From contig JAIUMI010000001.1 of the NCBI GenBank assembly GCA_022565665.1, forward strand, positions 248,001-312,000: a DNA stretch of 64,000 nt. The letters are read 5' to 3'. Source of the DNA: Glycocaulis sp. (lineage in GTDB: Bacteria > Pseudomonadota > Alphaproteobacteria > Caulobacterales > Maricaulaceae). Numbering within the stretch: position 1 is the stretch's first letter; each line of letters begins with the position of its first letter. The notes under the pieces were generated by a model, which searched no databases, was not told the origin of the DNA, and saw only the letters and a program-made list of their open reading frames with translations. Positions 43,912 to 53,274 of the stretch are shown one piece after another. The translations under genes and the position numbers were made by a program.

Positions 43912-45642
43912 CTAGGGCTGGAGCGCCACGCCCTCCCGGCGCGGATCCGCGCCGCCATCCAGGGAGCCGTCGTCCAGAACGCGGATGATGTGGATACCGG
44001 AGTTTTCGCCCTGCTCGCCGCGTATCTGGTGACCGAGCGCACGCAGCCCCTCCAGCGTTTCGGCGTCAAACCCGGTTTCAATGCTCACCACATCGCCGCG
44101 CGCGACCACATTGGGCAGGGCCGCCGCGTCCTGCGCGCTCATATCCCAGTCCAGCATCGCAACCAACGTTTTGGCCGTGTAGGCGATGATGGAATTGCCG
44201 CCCGGCGATCCCGTGGCCAGCACGAAATCCCCGTCCGCATCGAGCACGATAGTCGGCGACATGGACGAGCGCGGACGCTTGCCGGCCCGAACGGCATTGG
44301 GGTGCGGGCGCCCCGCCTCATCCACCGGCACGAAGGCAAAATCGGTCAGCTGGTTGTTGAGCAGGAAGCCGCCCTCGGTCATGCGGTTATTGCCAAAACC
44401 CGCCTCCACCGTGGTCGTCATGGAGACGACATTGCCGAACGTGTCACGGATGGTGAAATGCGTCGTGCCCGGATTATCGGGCGTGGTGTCCGCCGCAAAC
44501 TCAGGCGCGCCGGGCGGTGTGCCATGGCTGATCGCGGGGATGGCCCGGTCAGCAGCGATGAGTTCGCGGCGCGCGGCGAGATAGTCGCGGTCCAGAAGCC
44601 CGGCGACCGGCACGTCCACAAAATCAGCGTCACCCACATACTGGTCACGGTCGGCATAGGCGAGACGGCTTGCCTCGATGAAGAGGTGCCAGCCCTCCAC
44701 GCCCGGCCCCTCAGCGGCCATGTCATAGCCTTCCAGCAGGGTCATGATCGCCCCGACCGCGATACCGCCCGATGAAGGCGGCGGGGCGGAGCAGACCTGC
44801 CAGAGCCGGTAGGGCACACAGATCGCCTCGCGGCGCACCGGCGTGTAGTTCGCCATATCCTCAAGCGTCAGCGTGCCGCCCAGCGGCTCCTCGCGCGACA
44901 GGGAGACAATCTGTTCGGCGATCTCGCCCGTGTAGAAATTGCGCCAGTCAGCCGCGACCGCCCGCAAGGTTTCGGCATAGGCCGGATTGGTCAGGACATG
45001 ACCTTCCGGCCAGGCATTGCCGTCGGGATCATAGAAGTAGGAGCGTGCAGGCTCGCGCCGCGAAAGCTGGGAGATCGGGCGCACCCGCTCGGCCAGTGCA
45101 GACAGGCGCGGCGAGACCGGAAAGCCTTCCTCGGCAATGTCGATGCCCGCTTCAAACCCTTCCGCCCAGCCCAGGCGGCCATGATCCTCATGGGCCATGG
45201 CCAGCATGGCGATGACGCCGGGCACGCCCGTGGACTGCCCGCTCTGCCAGGCATCGAGGAAGCCAAGTGGCTCGCCATTTTCATCCAGCCACATATCCGG
45301 GCTGGCACCGGCAGGCGCGGTCTCGCGCCCGTCATAGACGGTCAGAGCGCCGCTCTGCGCATCATAGCGGACGAGGAAGGCCCCGCCCGCAATGCCGGAG
45401 CTTTGCGGCTCGACCAGCCCCAGCACCGTTTGCACGGCGATGGCGGCATCCACCGCATCCCCGCCCCGGCGCAGCGCCTCAAGCCCCGCCTCAACCGCCA
45501 GCGGATGAGCCGCACTCACCATTGCTTCTACCGGCTCGGCCCGAACCTGTTCGGCAGGCGCAGCCTGCTCCGCCGGTTGTCCGCAGGCGGCAAGCAGGCC
45601 TGCAAACAGCAGGGCGGAAAGGCGGTGCGCGGATATCATCAT
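43912..45642 (-). CDS. ggt: Gamma-glutamyltransferase, lipoprotein form
   Basis: The 576-residue enzyme cleaves glutathione and transfers or hydrolyses its gamma-glutamyl group in the periplasm. The self-processing site and nucleophile Thr are in NPGTTHFTIRDTFGNVVSMT; RPRSSMSPTIV and TGSPGGNSII are substrate-binding segments. The N-terminus MMISAHRLSALLFAGLLAAC is a lipoprotein signal. The start at 45642 was set by that signal. Two-chain maturation at Gly-Thr is expected. It is not obviously linked to other genes here. Confidence 0.94.
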   Translation of the reverse strand: MMISAHRLSALLFAGLLAACGQPAEQAAPAEQVRAEPVEAMVSAAHPLAVEAGLEALRRGGDAVDAAIAVQTVLGLVEPQSSGIAGGAFLVRYDAQSGALTVYDGRETAPAGASPDMWLDENGEPLGFLDAWQSGQSTGVPGVIAMLAMAHEDHGRLGWAEGFEAGIDIAEEGFPVSPRLSALAERVRPISQLSRREPARSYFYDPDGNAWPEGHVLTNPAYAETLRAVAADWRNFYTGEIAEQIVSLSREEPLGGTLTLEDMANYTPVRREAICVPYRLWQVCSAPPPSSGGIAVGAIMTLLEGYDMAAEGPGVEGWHLFIEASRLAYADRDQYVGDADFVDVPVAGLLDRDYLAARRELIAADRAIPAISHGTPPGAPEFAADTTPDNPGTTHFTIRDTFGNVVSMTTTVEAGFGNNRMTEGGFLLNNQLTDFAFVPVDEAGRPHPNAVRAGKRPRSSMSPTIVLDADGDFVLATGSPGGNSIIAYTAKTLVAMLDWDMSAQDAAALPNVVARGDVVSIETGFDAETLEGLRALGHQIRGEQGENSGIHIIRVLDDGSLDGGADPRREGVALQP

Positions 45643-45994
45643 GAAGGAGTCCCCAGAGTTTTCGTTCGATAAGACTATAGTGACCGATCCCGGCATTTCC
45701 ATGCCCGCCACAGCACGCGCGTCAGCATCACCGGCCGGCAATCTCCGATGCTGCAACTGCGTACCAATCGCGCATGGTCAAGGCATACTTGGATATTCAC
45801 CCGCCCCTTAACCATGGTTGCAGTTCTGCAACACCTGTCATGCGTTCGTCATGAATGCCAGCCGGTTTCACTGGAAACCCGCGCGCTCCATCACAATGTT
45901 CGGACATCTTGAACTAAGTTTTATCCACGCTCCCGAGGCGCTCTGACCGATGGGCGGTCGGTCCAAGGGGCGTCCAAATAGGGGACTACCAACC
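45643..45994. other. Gene-free stretch between divergent ggt and TonB receptor
   Basis: These 352 bases hold the two divergent promoters. GTTGCA-GTTC-TGCAAC at 45817-45832 is a perfect six-base inverted repeat and could be a binding site for either gene. No RNA gene or ORF with family resemblance was found. Confidence 0.5.
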
Positions 45995-48406
45995 ATGAAA
46001 ACCCTCCTCACCAGCACGGCGCTGGCGCTTGTAGCTGTCGCTGCAAGTCACGCACAGCAGACGCCCCGGCCGGGCGACGACATTATCGTCGTGACCGGTA
46101 CACGCGCTGAAGGCCGCACTGCGCTGCAGACCCTCGCGCCGGTGGATGTGATTTCCAGCGCCGATCTGGACGCGCACGGCACGACCGAGCTCAATCAGGC
46201 GCTCTCCTACTCGCTGCCATCCTTCAACTTCCCCCTGCCTGCCATCTCCGACGGTACAGACTCCATCCGTCCTGCCCAGCTGCGTGGCCTGGCGCCTGAC
46301 CAGACCCTGATGCTCGTCAATGGCAAGCGCCGCCATGTCAGCGCACTTCTCAACCTCAACACGGTGGGCCGCGGCGCGGCTGCGGTGGACCTCAACACCA
46401 TCCCCACCTCCGCCATCGGTGCGGTCGAAGTGCTGCGCGACGGCGCATCGGCACAATACGGTTCGGACGCCATCGCCGGCGTGATCAATGTGCGCCTGCG
46501 TGAAGCGCGCGAAGGCGGCGCGGTAACGGCCACCTACGGCGCGCACGTCACCGATGTGGACCTGCCGCGCTCCAGCCGCTCGGTGCGCGATGGTGAAACC
46601 TTCACCATCGCTGGCTGGGCCGGTTTCCCGCTTGCCGAGGAAGGCTTCCTGACCGTGTCGGCCGAGTTCCGTGACCGGTCCCTCACAGACCGTTCCGATA
46701 TCGACACCCGCCAGCAATACCCGCTGGTTGGCGGTGCGCCCGATCCGCGCGAACAGACGATTGACCGTTCTGTCTGGCGGCACGGCAACCCGGAAGCGCG
46801 TGATATCTCGTTCATGGCCAATGCCGGCATCCCGCTTCAGAACGGTGCCGAACTCTATGGCTTTGCCAGCTATCAGGACCGGGAGACGACCTCGTTCGGT
46901 TTCTTCCGCCGTCCGCTACAGGTGGCCCAGATCGTTCCGGAAATCTATCCGGACGGCTTCCTGCCGCAGATCAGCCCGGAAATCACTGACTGGTCCATCG
47001 GCGGCGGTGTCCGTGGTGAAGCGGCTGGCTGGGATCTCGATTTCAGCCTCGTGCACGGCCGCAACGAGGTGGATTACACCATCACCAATACGCTGAACGC
47101 GACGCTTGGCCCGGCAAGCCCGACCGAGTTTGACGCAGGCGCGCTGGAATTCCGCCAGACCGTAGTCAACGCCGACGCGGTACGTCAGGTGCCGTTTGAC
47201 GGACTTGCCGGTCCGCTGAACGTGGCCATTGGTGCCGAATATCGCCACGAAAACTACCGCATCAGCGCGGGCGAGCCCGGCTCGTATATCGATGGCGGCA
47301 TGGGCGCTGTACCCAACACCGCCCTTGGCAGCCAGGTCTTCCCCGGCTTCCGTCCGGAGAACGCGACCAACCGTTCCCGCGACTCTTGGGGCGCCTATAT
47401 CGACCTTGAAGCGGATGTAACCGACCGGCTCACAGTCTCCGGCGCGCTGCGCTATGAGAACTATTCCGACTTCGGTGACACGCTGAATGCCAAGGTCGCC
47501 GGGCGCTTCGAATTCACCGGTGCGTTCGCTGTGCGTGGCTCGGTCAGCAGCGGCTTCCGTGCGCCGTCCCTGCACCAGAGCTTCTACACGGCTACTTCCA
47601 CGGTGTTCATCAACAACGTGCCCAACGAAGTACGCACGCTCGCAGTTGATGATCCCATCGCGATCACGCTGGGCTCCCAGCCGCTCGATCCGGAAACCTC
47701 CATCAACTACTCGGCCGGTTTCGTGTTTGCTCAAGGCGGTTTCGTCCTGACGGTGGACGCCTACCGGATCGAGATCGATGACCGCATCCTGCTGTCTGAG
47801 AACCTCAACCAGGCCAATGTGCAGGCTATCCTGCCAGCCGGTGTGAGCGGGGCGCGTTTCTTCCTGAACGCGGCTGACTCGGTAACCGAAGGCGTCGATA
47901 TCGTATCGAGCTACAGCTTCGATGCAGGCGATATCGGCGAGTTCCGTCTGACGGCTTCGGCCAACTTCACCGACACCTCGCTGTCCAACATCCAGTCGAC
48001 CAATGTCCTGTCCACGCTGGACCCGGCTCCCACCCTGTTCAGCCGGATCAATATCGGCCGTCAGGAACGTGGCGCACCGCGTAACAAGTACATTCTCGGT
48101 GTGGACTGGAACCGCAACAACCTGGCCGGCTTTGTCCGCGCCACGCGTTTTGGCGAGGTTGAGGTGCGCAACAACAACCCGGCCTTGGACTGGGATATCG
48201 CGTCGCAATGGGTCGTGGACGTGGAAGGCTCGGTTGACCTTCTGGAGAATGTCCGCTTCTCGCTGGGCGCGAACAATGTGTTCGACACCTATCCGACGCA
48301 GAACCCGAATTTCGGGCCGGCGTCCAGTCCGCTGGTGTTCAACGCCTTCTCACCGGCAGGCTTCAATGGCCGCTATGTCTATGGCCGCCTGCGCTTCAGC
48401 TGGTAA
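45995..48406 (+). CDS. TonB-dependent outer-membrane receptor
   Basis: The 803-residue protein has a signal peptide (MKTLLTSTALALVAVAASHAQ), a TonB-box-like stretch DDIIVVTGTRAEG, a plug domain (about residues 35-165, with VEVLRDGASAQYGSDAIAGV) and a 22-strand-type barrel that ends YVYGRLRFSW, a typical outer-membrane C-terminus with an aromatic last residue. It imports a siderophore or another large nutrient with TonB energy. The start at 45995 is fixed by the signal peptide. A strong terminator follows. The substrate cannot be read from sequence. Confidence 0.94.
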   Translation: MKTLLTSTALALVAVAASHAQQTPRPGDDIIVVTGTRAEGRTALQTLAPVDVISSADLDAHGTTELNQALSYSLPSFNFPLPAISDGTDSIRPAQLRGLAPDQTLMLVNGKRRHVSALLNLNTVGRGAAAVDLNTIPTSAIGAVEVLRDGASAQYGSDAIAGVINVRLREAREGGAVTATYGAHVTDVDLPRSSRSVRDGETFTIAGWAGFPLAEEGFLTVSAEFRDRSLTDRSDIDTRQQYPLVGGAPDPREQTIDRSVWRHGNPEARDISFMANAGIPLQNGAELYGFASYQDRETTSFGFFRRPLQVAQIVPEIYPDGFLPQISPEITDWSIGGGVRGEAAGWDLDFSLVHGRNEVDYTITNTLNATLGPASPTEFDAGALEFRQTVVNADAVRQVPFDGLAGPLNVAIGAEYRHENYRISAGEPGSYIDGGMGAVPNTALGSQVFPGFRPENATNRSRDSWGAYIDLEADVTDRLTVSGALRYENYSDFGDTLNAKVAGRFEFTGAFAVRGSVSSGFRAPSLHQSFYTATSTVFINNVPNEVRTLAVDDPIAITLGSQPLDPETSINYSAGFVFAQGGFVLTVDAYRIEIDDRILLSENLNQANVQAILPAGVSGARFFLNAADSVTEGVDIVSSYSFDAGDIGEFRLTASANFTDTSLSNIQSTNVLSTLDPAPTLFSRINIGRQERGAPRNKYILGVDWNRNNLAGFVRATRFGEVEVRNNNPALDWDIASQWVVDVEGSVDLLENVRFSLGANNVFDTYPTQNPNFGPASSPLVFNAFSPAGFNGRYVYGRLRFSW

Positions 48407-48433
48407 GGCCTGACGCCATACCGGCAGCGATCA

Positions 48434-48469
48434 CCCCCGCAAGGCACCTGCCTTGCGGGGGTTTTCTTT
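48434..48469 (+). terminator. Intrinsic terminator after the TonB receptor
   Basis: CCCCCGCAAGG and CCTTGCGGGGG form a perfect 11-base stem around CACCTG, followed by TTTTCTTT. It begins 28 bases after the receptor stop. Confidence 0.92.
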
Positions 48470-48525
48470 GCGTATCGCGTGGGCGGCTATAGCGTGAACG
48501 CTCAAGCAGAAGGCCGGAGCCTCCG

Positions 48526-49494
48526 ATGCAAAACGACATCACCGATATTGCAGGCCTCGGCGTGGGTCAGGCACATGAAGCGGCAGCGCGCACAGGCGTG
48601 ACCGTCTGCCTGTTCGACGCTCCGGCCATCGCGGCCATCGATGTGCGCGGGGGCGGGCCGGGCACGCGCGAAAGCGATGTACTGCGTCCCGGTGGCCTTG
48701 TGGACGCGGTCGACGCGATCGTGCTGTCCGGTGGCTCGGTCTACGGGCTTGGCGCGGCGGACGCGGTGTGTGCCGCGCTAGGCGCGGAAGGGCGTGGCTA
48801 TGCCTTGATGCCGCGCGCGGGCGTGCCCCCCTCCCCCATCGTGCCTGCCGCCATCCTGTATGATCTTGCCAATGGCGGTGCAAAGAACTGGGGGCAGACC
48901 CCGCCCTATGCCGCCCTGGGCCGCGCCGCGCTGGAGGACGCCAAGACCGGCAAACCCGTTACCCTCGGCAAGGCGGGTGCGGGCTTTGGCGCCATGGCGG
49001 GCAGTCTGCCCGGCGGCACCGGTTCGGCGAGTGCCGTGACGGCCGACGGCATCCGTGTGGCCGCCCTTGCCTGCGTGAACAGTTTCGGCTCGGTGCGCGT
49101 GCCCGGCTCCAACGCCTATTGGGCAGCGCCTTTTGAACGCGATGGCGAGTTTGGCGGACACCGCCTGCCTGACTACCCGCTGGAGGAGCTGGAAGACTGG
49201 GGCGCGGCCAAGTTCAACCCGGCTGCACGGGAAAACACCACGCTGGCCATTGTCGTCACCGATGCCGCACTGACACCCGATCAGGCCCGCCGCGTGGCCG
49301 TGATGGCGCAGGACGGCATGGCGCGCGCCATACGCCCGGTCCACACGCCTTTCGACGGGGATGTGGTGTTTGCCGCCTCCACCGCGCGCCGCGCCCTGCC
49401 CGGCCCTTCGGCTTTCAGCACCGCCCGGATCGGCGCGCTGGCGGCAGACTGCCTTGCCCGCGCCATCGCACGCGGCGTCCACGCGGCTTCATGA
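48526..49494 (+). CDS. P1 family N-terminal-nucleophile peptidase (DmpA/NylC type)
   Basis: The 322-residue protein begins ITDIAGLGVGQAHEAAARTG, typical of the family, and has the conserved VLSGGSVYGLGAADAV segment. The expected autocleavage site is in ARENTTLAIVVTDAAL, where a Thr after Asn would become the nucleophile, as in NylC; DmpA has Ser at that place. Members are L-aminopeptidases/D-amidases or oligoamide hydrolases in the cytoplasm or periplasm. No signal peptide is seen. The gene stands alone between two terminators or gaps. Confidence 0.9.
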   Translation: MQNDITDIAGLGVGQAHEAAARTGVTVCLFDAPAIAAIDVRGGGPGTRESDVLRPGGLVDAVDAIVLSGGSVYGLGAADAVCAALGAEGRGYALMPRAGVPPSPIVPAAILYDLANGGAKNWGQTPPYAALGRAALEDAKTGKPVTLGKAGAGFGAMAGSLPGGTGSASAVTADGIRVAALACVNSFGSVRVPGSNAYWAAPFERDGEFGGHRLPDYPLEELEDWGAAKFNPAARENTTLAIVVTDAALTPDQARRVAVMAQDGMARAIRPVHTPFDGDVVFAASTARRALPGPSAFSTARIGALAADCLARAIARGVHAAS

Positions 49495-49737
49495 CAAGGT
49501 TGTAAGATTGCATCCTGCAGTCGCGGCGAAGTGGATCGGGAACCGGAAAACCGGGCACGGCGTTTAATAATTGCGCGCGCGCAAGCGTTTATGGGCCGTT
49601 CGGGCCTGTTCTTGCTTGACGCGGAGTAAATTAACTGTTCGCCTTCTTGCGCGGGTGAGTCCGCGGGGCTGTGAACATTGGGCAGGATACGCGCTGCCGG
49701 CCTCTCCATGGACAGGTCACAGAGGGAGTTGTTGACG

Positions 49738-50016
49738 ATGAAGAAGTTTGTACTGGCCGCCTTTGCTGCAAGCGCCATCATTGCTGCTTGCGAGGAGCAA
49801 GGCCCCTTCGAGGAAGCCGGCGAAGAAATCGATGATGCGGTAGAAGAAGTTCAGGACGAAGCGGAAGGCAATGACAACACCTTCATGGACGACGTCCAGG
49901 AAGGCGCACAAGACGCTTGGGAAGCCGTTGAAGAGGCCGCCGAAGACGCTGCTGACGCCGTTGAGGAATGGGCCGAAGAGGCCGAAGAGGAAGGCGAGGA
50001 CAGCACGCCCGAATAA
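49738..50016 (+). CDS. Small highly acidic lipoprotein
   Basis: The 92-residue protein has a lipoprotein signal MKKFVLAAFAASAIIAAC, so the mature part begins at Cys18. The mature part is dominated by Glu, Asp and Ala in a heptad-like pattern (EEAGEEIDDAVEEVQDEAEG; then AWEAVEEAAEDAADAVEEW), probably one long amphipathic helix. The ATG at 49738 is preceded by GAGGGAG. A terminator follows directly, so it is a complete one-gene unit. I do not recognise a family; low-complexity acidity makes homology searches unreliable. Confidence 0.78.
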   Translation: MKKFVLAAFAASAIIAACEEQGPFEEAGEEIDDAVEEVQDEAEGNDNTFMDDVQEGAQDAWEAVEEAAEDAADAVEEWAEEAEEEGEDSTPE

Positions 50017-50050
50017 GGCGCTGTTCCTTTAAAAGACATTTCAGGGAAAG

Positions 50051-50077
50051 CCCCGGACAGCGATGTCCGGGGTTTTT
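50051..50077 (+). terminator. Intrinsic terminator after the acidic lipoprotein
   Basis: CCCCGGACA and TGTCCGGGG form a perfect nine-base stem around GCGA, followed by TTTTT. It lies between the lipoprotein and the convergent dapD end and could stop transcription from the left; on the other strand there is no long T-run. Confidence 0.92.
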
Positions 50078-50097
50078 CCTGTCAGGGCAAGGCTAGC

Positions 50098-50937
50098 CTA
50101 GTCCCTCAGAAGCGCGTTGATGCCGGTCTTGGCGCGGGTCTGCGCGTCCACGCGTTTGACGATGACCGCGCAGGCGAGCGATGGCCCGCCCTTCGGATCC
50201 GGCAGGGTGCCGGGCACGACCACGGCATAGGAAGGCACTTCGCCGCGCGTGATCTCTCCGGTCGCCCGGTCCACGATCTTGGTGGACGCTCCAAGGAACA
50301 CGCCCATCGAGATCACGGCGCCCTCGCGCACGATCACACCTTCCGCGACCTCGGAGCGAGCGCCGATAAAGACATTGTCCTCGATGATCACCGGCGCAGC
50401 CTGAAGCGGCTCCAGCACGCCGCCAATGCCTACCCCGCCGGACACGTGCACATTCGCGCCGATCTGCGCGCACGATCCGATTGTGGACCAGGTATCCACC
50501 ATCGTGCCTTCACCGACATAGGCGCCGATATTGACGAAGGAGGGCATCAGCACTGCGCCCTTTGCGATGAAACTGCCCCGGCGCACGACCGAGCCCGGCA
50601 CGGCGCGAAAGCCCGCGCGCTCGAAATCGGGGCCGGTCCAGCCATCCCATTTGACCGCCACCTTGTCCCACCATGGGCCCGGCACCGGCGCACCGGGCAG
50701 GCCCATACGGCGGTTGGGCTCAAGCCGGAAGGAGAGCAGGACAGCCTTTTTCAGCCATTCATGGACCACCCAGTCGCTATTGGCCTCGCGCGAGGCAACG
50801 CGCAGACGGCCCGCATCCAGTTCGCTTAGCGCGGCCTCCACCGCATCGCGCAGCTCGCCCTTGGTGGCGGCCGTTACGCCGTCGCGCGCCTCCCAGCCGG
50901 CCTCTATTGCGGATTTCAGGGCGGGGATATCGCTCAT
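50098..50937 (-). CDS. dapD: Tetrahydrodipicolinate N-succinyltransferase
   Basis: The 279-residue enzyme succinylates tetrahydrodipicolinate in the diaminopimelate/lysine pathway. The C-terminal part is a left-handed hexapeptide-repeat helix ([39 protein letters not shown]), and [19 protein letters not shown] is a DapD signature. Its ATG overlaps the stop of the HAD gene by four bases. It is the last gene of the overlapping chain that starts at rnpA. Aspartokinase at 6.1-7.4 kb feeds the same pathway. Confidence 0.97.
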   Translation of the reverse strand: MSDIPALKSAIEAGWEARDGVTAATKGELRDAVEAALSELDAGRLRVASREANSDWVVHEWLKKAVLLSFRLEPNRRMGLPGAPVPGPWWDKVAVKWDGWTGPDFERAGFRAVPGSVVRRGSFIAKGAVLMPSFVNIGAYVGEGTMVDTWSTIGSCAQIGANVHVSGGVGIGGVLEPLQAAPVIIEDNVFIGARSEVAEGVIVREGAVISMGVFLGASTKIVDRATGEITRGEVPSYAVVVPGTLPDPKGGPSLACAVIVKRVDAQTRAKTGINALLRD

Positions 50938-51629
50938 GCGGGAGTCTCCTTGAAGGTTTCGACCACTTCGCCAAGGAAGGTGTCGAGGCAGTCAACGGCA
51001 TAGTCTACGAATTCAGGGTGCTCGCCCGGACCGGCCGTGTGGCCGTTGTTTATATCCTCACGCGCGCGCACCAGAACGGTCGCAAAACCGATCCCAGCCG
51101 CCGTTTCCAGATTGCGCGCACTGTCTTCAAACATCACGGCGCGCGCAGGGCTTACCCCATGGCGCTTGATGAAGCGGTCAAAGCTCTCGCGCTGCGGCTT
51201 GGGTGTGTAACCCGCCGCAGCGATGTCAAATATGCCGTCAAACAGGTGATCAAGCCCCAGCCGCGCCAGCACGTTCTCCGCATGGCGCACCGATCCATTC
51301 GTGTAGATGATGCGCGCGCCGTCCAGCGCCGCGATATGGTCCGCCAGCACCGGGTTGGGCTGCAGCACCGAATGGTCGATATCGTGAACGAAATCGAGGA
51401 AGTCACTGACCGCAATCCCGTGATTGACCATCAGCCCGTTCAGCGTCGTGCCATAGTCATGCCAGTAACCGTGCTGCACCTTGAAGGCCGCCTCACGGTC
51501 GAGGTTCAGCGTGCGCATGACGAACTCGGTCATGCGTTGCTCGACCTGGCTCATCACGGCGGTGTGCGCAGGATAAAGCGTATTGTCGAGATCAAAGACC
51601 CAGATATCGCGGTTTGCCAGCGCGTTCAC
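50934..51629 (-). CDS. HAD pyrimidine 5'-nucleotidase family protein
   Basis: The 231-residue HAD protein has motif [17 protein letters not shown], the motif II Thr in [15 protein letters not shown], and the acidic motif [27 protein letters not shown] is typical of the SDT1-like pyrimidine 5'-nucleotidase group found next to dapD in many alphaproteobacteria. The GTG at 51629 overlaps the stop of the DUF1036 gene as GTGA, and its own stop overlaps dapD by four bases. Substrate is inferred only from the group. Confidence 0.9.
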   Translation of the reverse strand: MNALANRDIWVFDLDNTLYPAHTAVMSQVEQRMTEFVMRTLNLDREAAFKVQHGYWHDYGTTLNGLMVNHGIAVSDFLDFVHDIDHSVLQPNPVLADHIAALDGARIIYTNGSVRHAENVLARLGLDHLFDGIFDIAAAGYTPKPQRESFDRFIKRHGVSPARAVMFEDSARNLETAAGIGFATVLVRAREDINNGHTAGPGEHPEFVDYAVDCLDTFLGEVVETFKETPA

Positions 51630-52612
51630 AGCAGCGGATCCTCGAAATCCTCATCGGTCAGCGTCAATTCGGCGCGCCCCTCCACCGGTACGGGACTGGG
51701 CCGGAAGCGTACGCTGGAATAGCCACGCTCGGCACACCCCGAACGCCCTTCGGCAAGGAAGCGGCCCGGCGCCACGCAGAAGGCTTCCACCCCGCCGCGC
51801 ATCGGCTCGGGGCGGCTGGCGTCAACACGCTGGGCGAACACGAACGCATCACCCGCCGCAAGCCTGCGCGCCAGCACCCGCAGGCAGCCGCCTTCCTCGA
51901 TGTGCCACCAGCCCCGGCTGTCCCAGCGCTCATTGGTCTGCGCGGCCACGGCCACACCGACGGGGCCGCTAGATTCATTGCACACATGCAGGCCAAGGCG
52001 GGTATTGCGCTCCAGCGCGGTGGCGTGAAGCGTCTCGATCAGGGCTTCGTAACTATCGCCATAGGACGTGCCGTGATCGCGTTCAAACTGGCTTATCTGG
52101 GCGCGTGAGCGCCGCCCGGCGAAACCGTCAATCCCGCGCACATCATAGCCTAGAGACTGCAACAGGCGTTGGACGCCCGCCTCCAGCGCGCGTGTGCCAA
52201 AGTCCGCCGGTTCCACCAGCACGGCCCGCGAGCGCTCCGAGGCCGACAATTGCCGGAACTCGCGCGTCTCCAGCCCGATCGCGGCGCAATCGGCCACGCC
52301 TTCCAGCTGGAAATCATCGGTATCGACACAGGCCGGTGTACGGCCCAGCCATTCGCGCACCCCGCCCAGATAGGCGTCAGTGGTGCGCGCATATAGAAAC
52401 TGGTTCACCCCGCCGGGAATGCCGGTAAAGCGCGCGCAAGCGCCCGGCGCGATACGTTTCCAGCCCCGCACGGCAAGCCCCGACGATGTCGTCCAGGCCT
52501 TGGCCGCTTCCACATAGAAACTCGTCTCGTTGCACACCTCGCCCGCGCGCGCCGAAGGCGCAGCCAGCGTGGTCACCACAAGAACGGCAAGCAGGGCGGC
52601 AAATGACTTCAT
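51626..52612 (-). CDS. Exported protein with two DUF1036 domains
   Basis: The 328-residue protein has a signal peptide (MKSFAALLAVLVVTTLAAPSARA) and two DUF1036-like domains: about residues 24-110 (VCNETSFYVEAAKAWTTSSG, RGWKRIAPGACARF) and about 205-305 (HVCNESSGPVGVAVAAQTNE, RGWWHIEEGGCLRV). Between them is a helical stretch (TRALEAGVQRLLQSLGYDVR, FAGRRSRAQISQF) that looks like a peptidoglycan-binding domain. Cys residues pair well across the two halves. It is locked between engB and the HAD gene by four-base overlaps on both sides. Function is unknown; a periplasmic wall-associated role is inferred. Confidence 0.85.
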   Translation of the reverse strand: MKSFAALLAVLVVTTLAAPSARAGEVCNETSFYVEAAKAWTTSSGLAVRGWKRIAPGACARFTGIPGGVNQFLYARTTDAYLGGVREWLGRTPACVDTDDFQLEGVADCAAIGLETREFRQLSASERSRAVLVEPADFGTRALEAGVQRLLQSLGYDVRGIDGFAGRRSRAQISQFERDHGTSYGDSYEALIETLHATALERNTRLGLHVCNESSGPVGVAVAAQTNERWDSRGWWHIEEGGCLRVLARRLAAGDAFVFAQRVDASRPEPMRGGVEAFCVAPGRFLAEGRSGCAERGYSSVRFRPSPVPVEGRAELTLTDEDFEDPLL

Positions 52613-53274
52613 GACGCGTTTTCCGGCAGGGCCAGTTCGGCAATATCGGCGCGCAATGCGTCAAGGCCAAGGCGCTTGGCAGACGATGTTGCAGCGATTT
52701 GCGGATAGACGGCCACCTTCTTGGCGATCTGGCCCTGTGTTGTCTCGATCATCGCCTGCTGCTCGGCAGGTTTCAGCTTGTCCAGCTTGGTCAGCGTGAT
52801 CTGGTGAACCACCGCTGCCTCGGCCAGCACCTTCATGATCGCCTCATCGGCCGGCTTGATGCCATGGCGAGCATCGATCAGCAGGATGACCCGCTTCAGA
52901 TTGACCCGGCCGCGCAAGTAATCGCGTGTCAGCGCCATCCAGCGCGCGGCAACATCCTTGGGGGCCTTGGCAAAGCCATAGCCAGGCAGGTCCACCAGCC
53001 GGATACGGCCCGCCAGATCAAAGAAATTGAGCTCGCGTGTGCGGCCCGGATCGCCTGATGCCCGCGCCAGATTATTCCGTCCGGTCAGCGCATTGATCAG
53101 CGAAGACTTGCCGACATTGGACCGCCCGGCAAACGCCACTTCCGGCATGTCAGGCTCCGGCAGGGCGTTCATCGACACCCCGCCCATGATGAATGTGGCA
53201 GGCTGGGCAAAGAGGCGCCGTCCGGCCTCCAGCCGGGCCGCCTCCCTTTCCTCGTCCGGTGTCAGGCCGGTCAG
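52609..53274 (-). CDS. engB: Ribosome biogenesis GTPase EngB/YihA/YsxC, probable CTG start
   Basis: This small GTPase assists assembly of the large ribosomal subunit. G1 is AGRSNVGKSSL, G2 includes PGRTRELNFF, G3 is VDLPGYGFAKA, and G4 is TLTKLDKL. The first ATG (53187) would cut off a conserved N-terminal stretch: codons upstream read EEREAARLEAGRRLFAQPAT and FIMGGVSMNALPEPD, which match the usual EngB start. No ATG, GTG or TTG lies in frame there. A CTG at 53274 forms a CTGA overlap with the yidC stop, and GGAGG stands seven bases before it. I therefore place the start there, giving 221 residues. Confidence 0.85.
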   Translation of the reverse strand: MTGLTPDEEREAARLEAGRRLFAQPATFIMGGVSMNALPEPDMPEVAFAGRSNVGKSSLINALTGRNNLARASGDPGRTRELNFFDLAGRIRLVDLPGYGFAKAPKDVAARWMALTRDYLRGRVNLKRVILLIDARHGIKPADEAIMKVLAEAAVVHQITLTKLDKLKPAEQQAMIETTQGQIAKKVAVYPQIAATSSAKRLGLDALRADIAELALPENAS

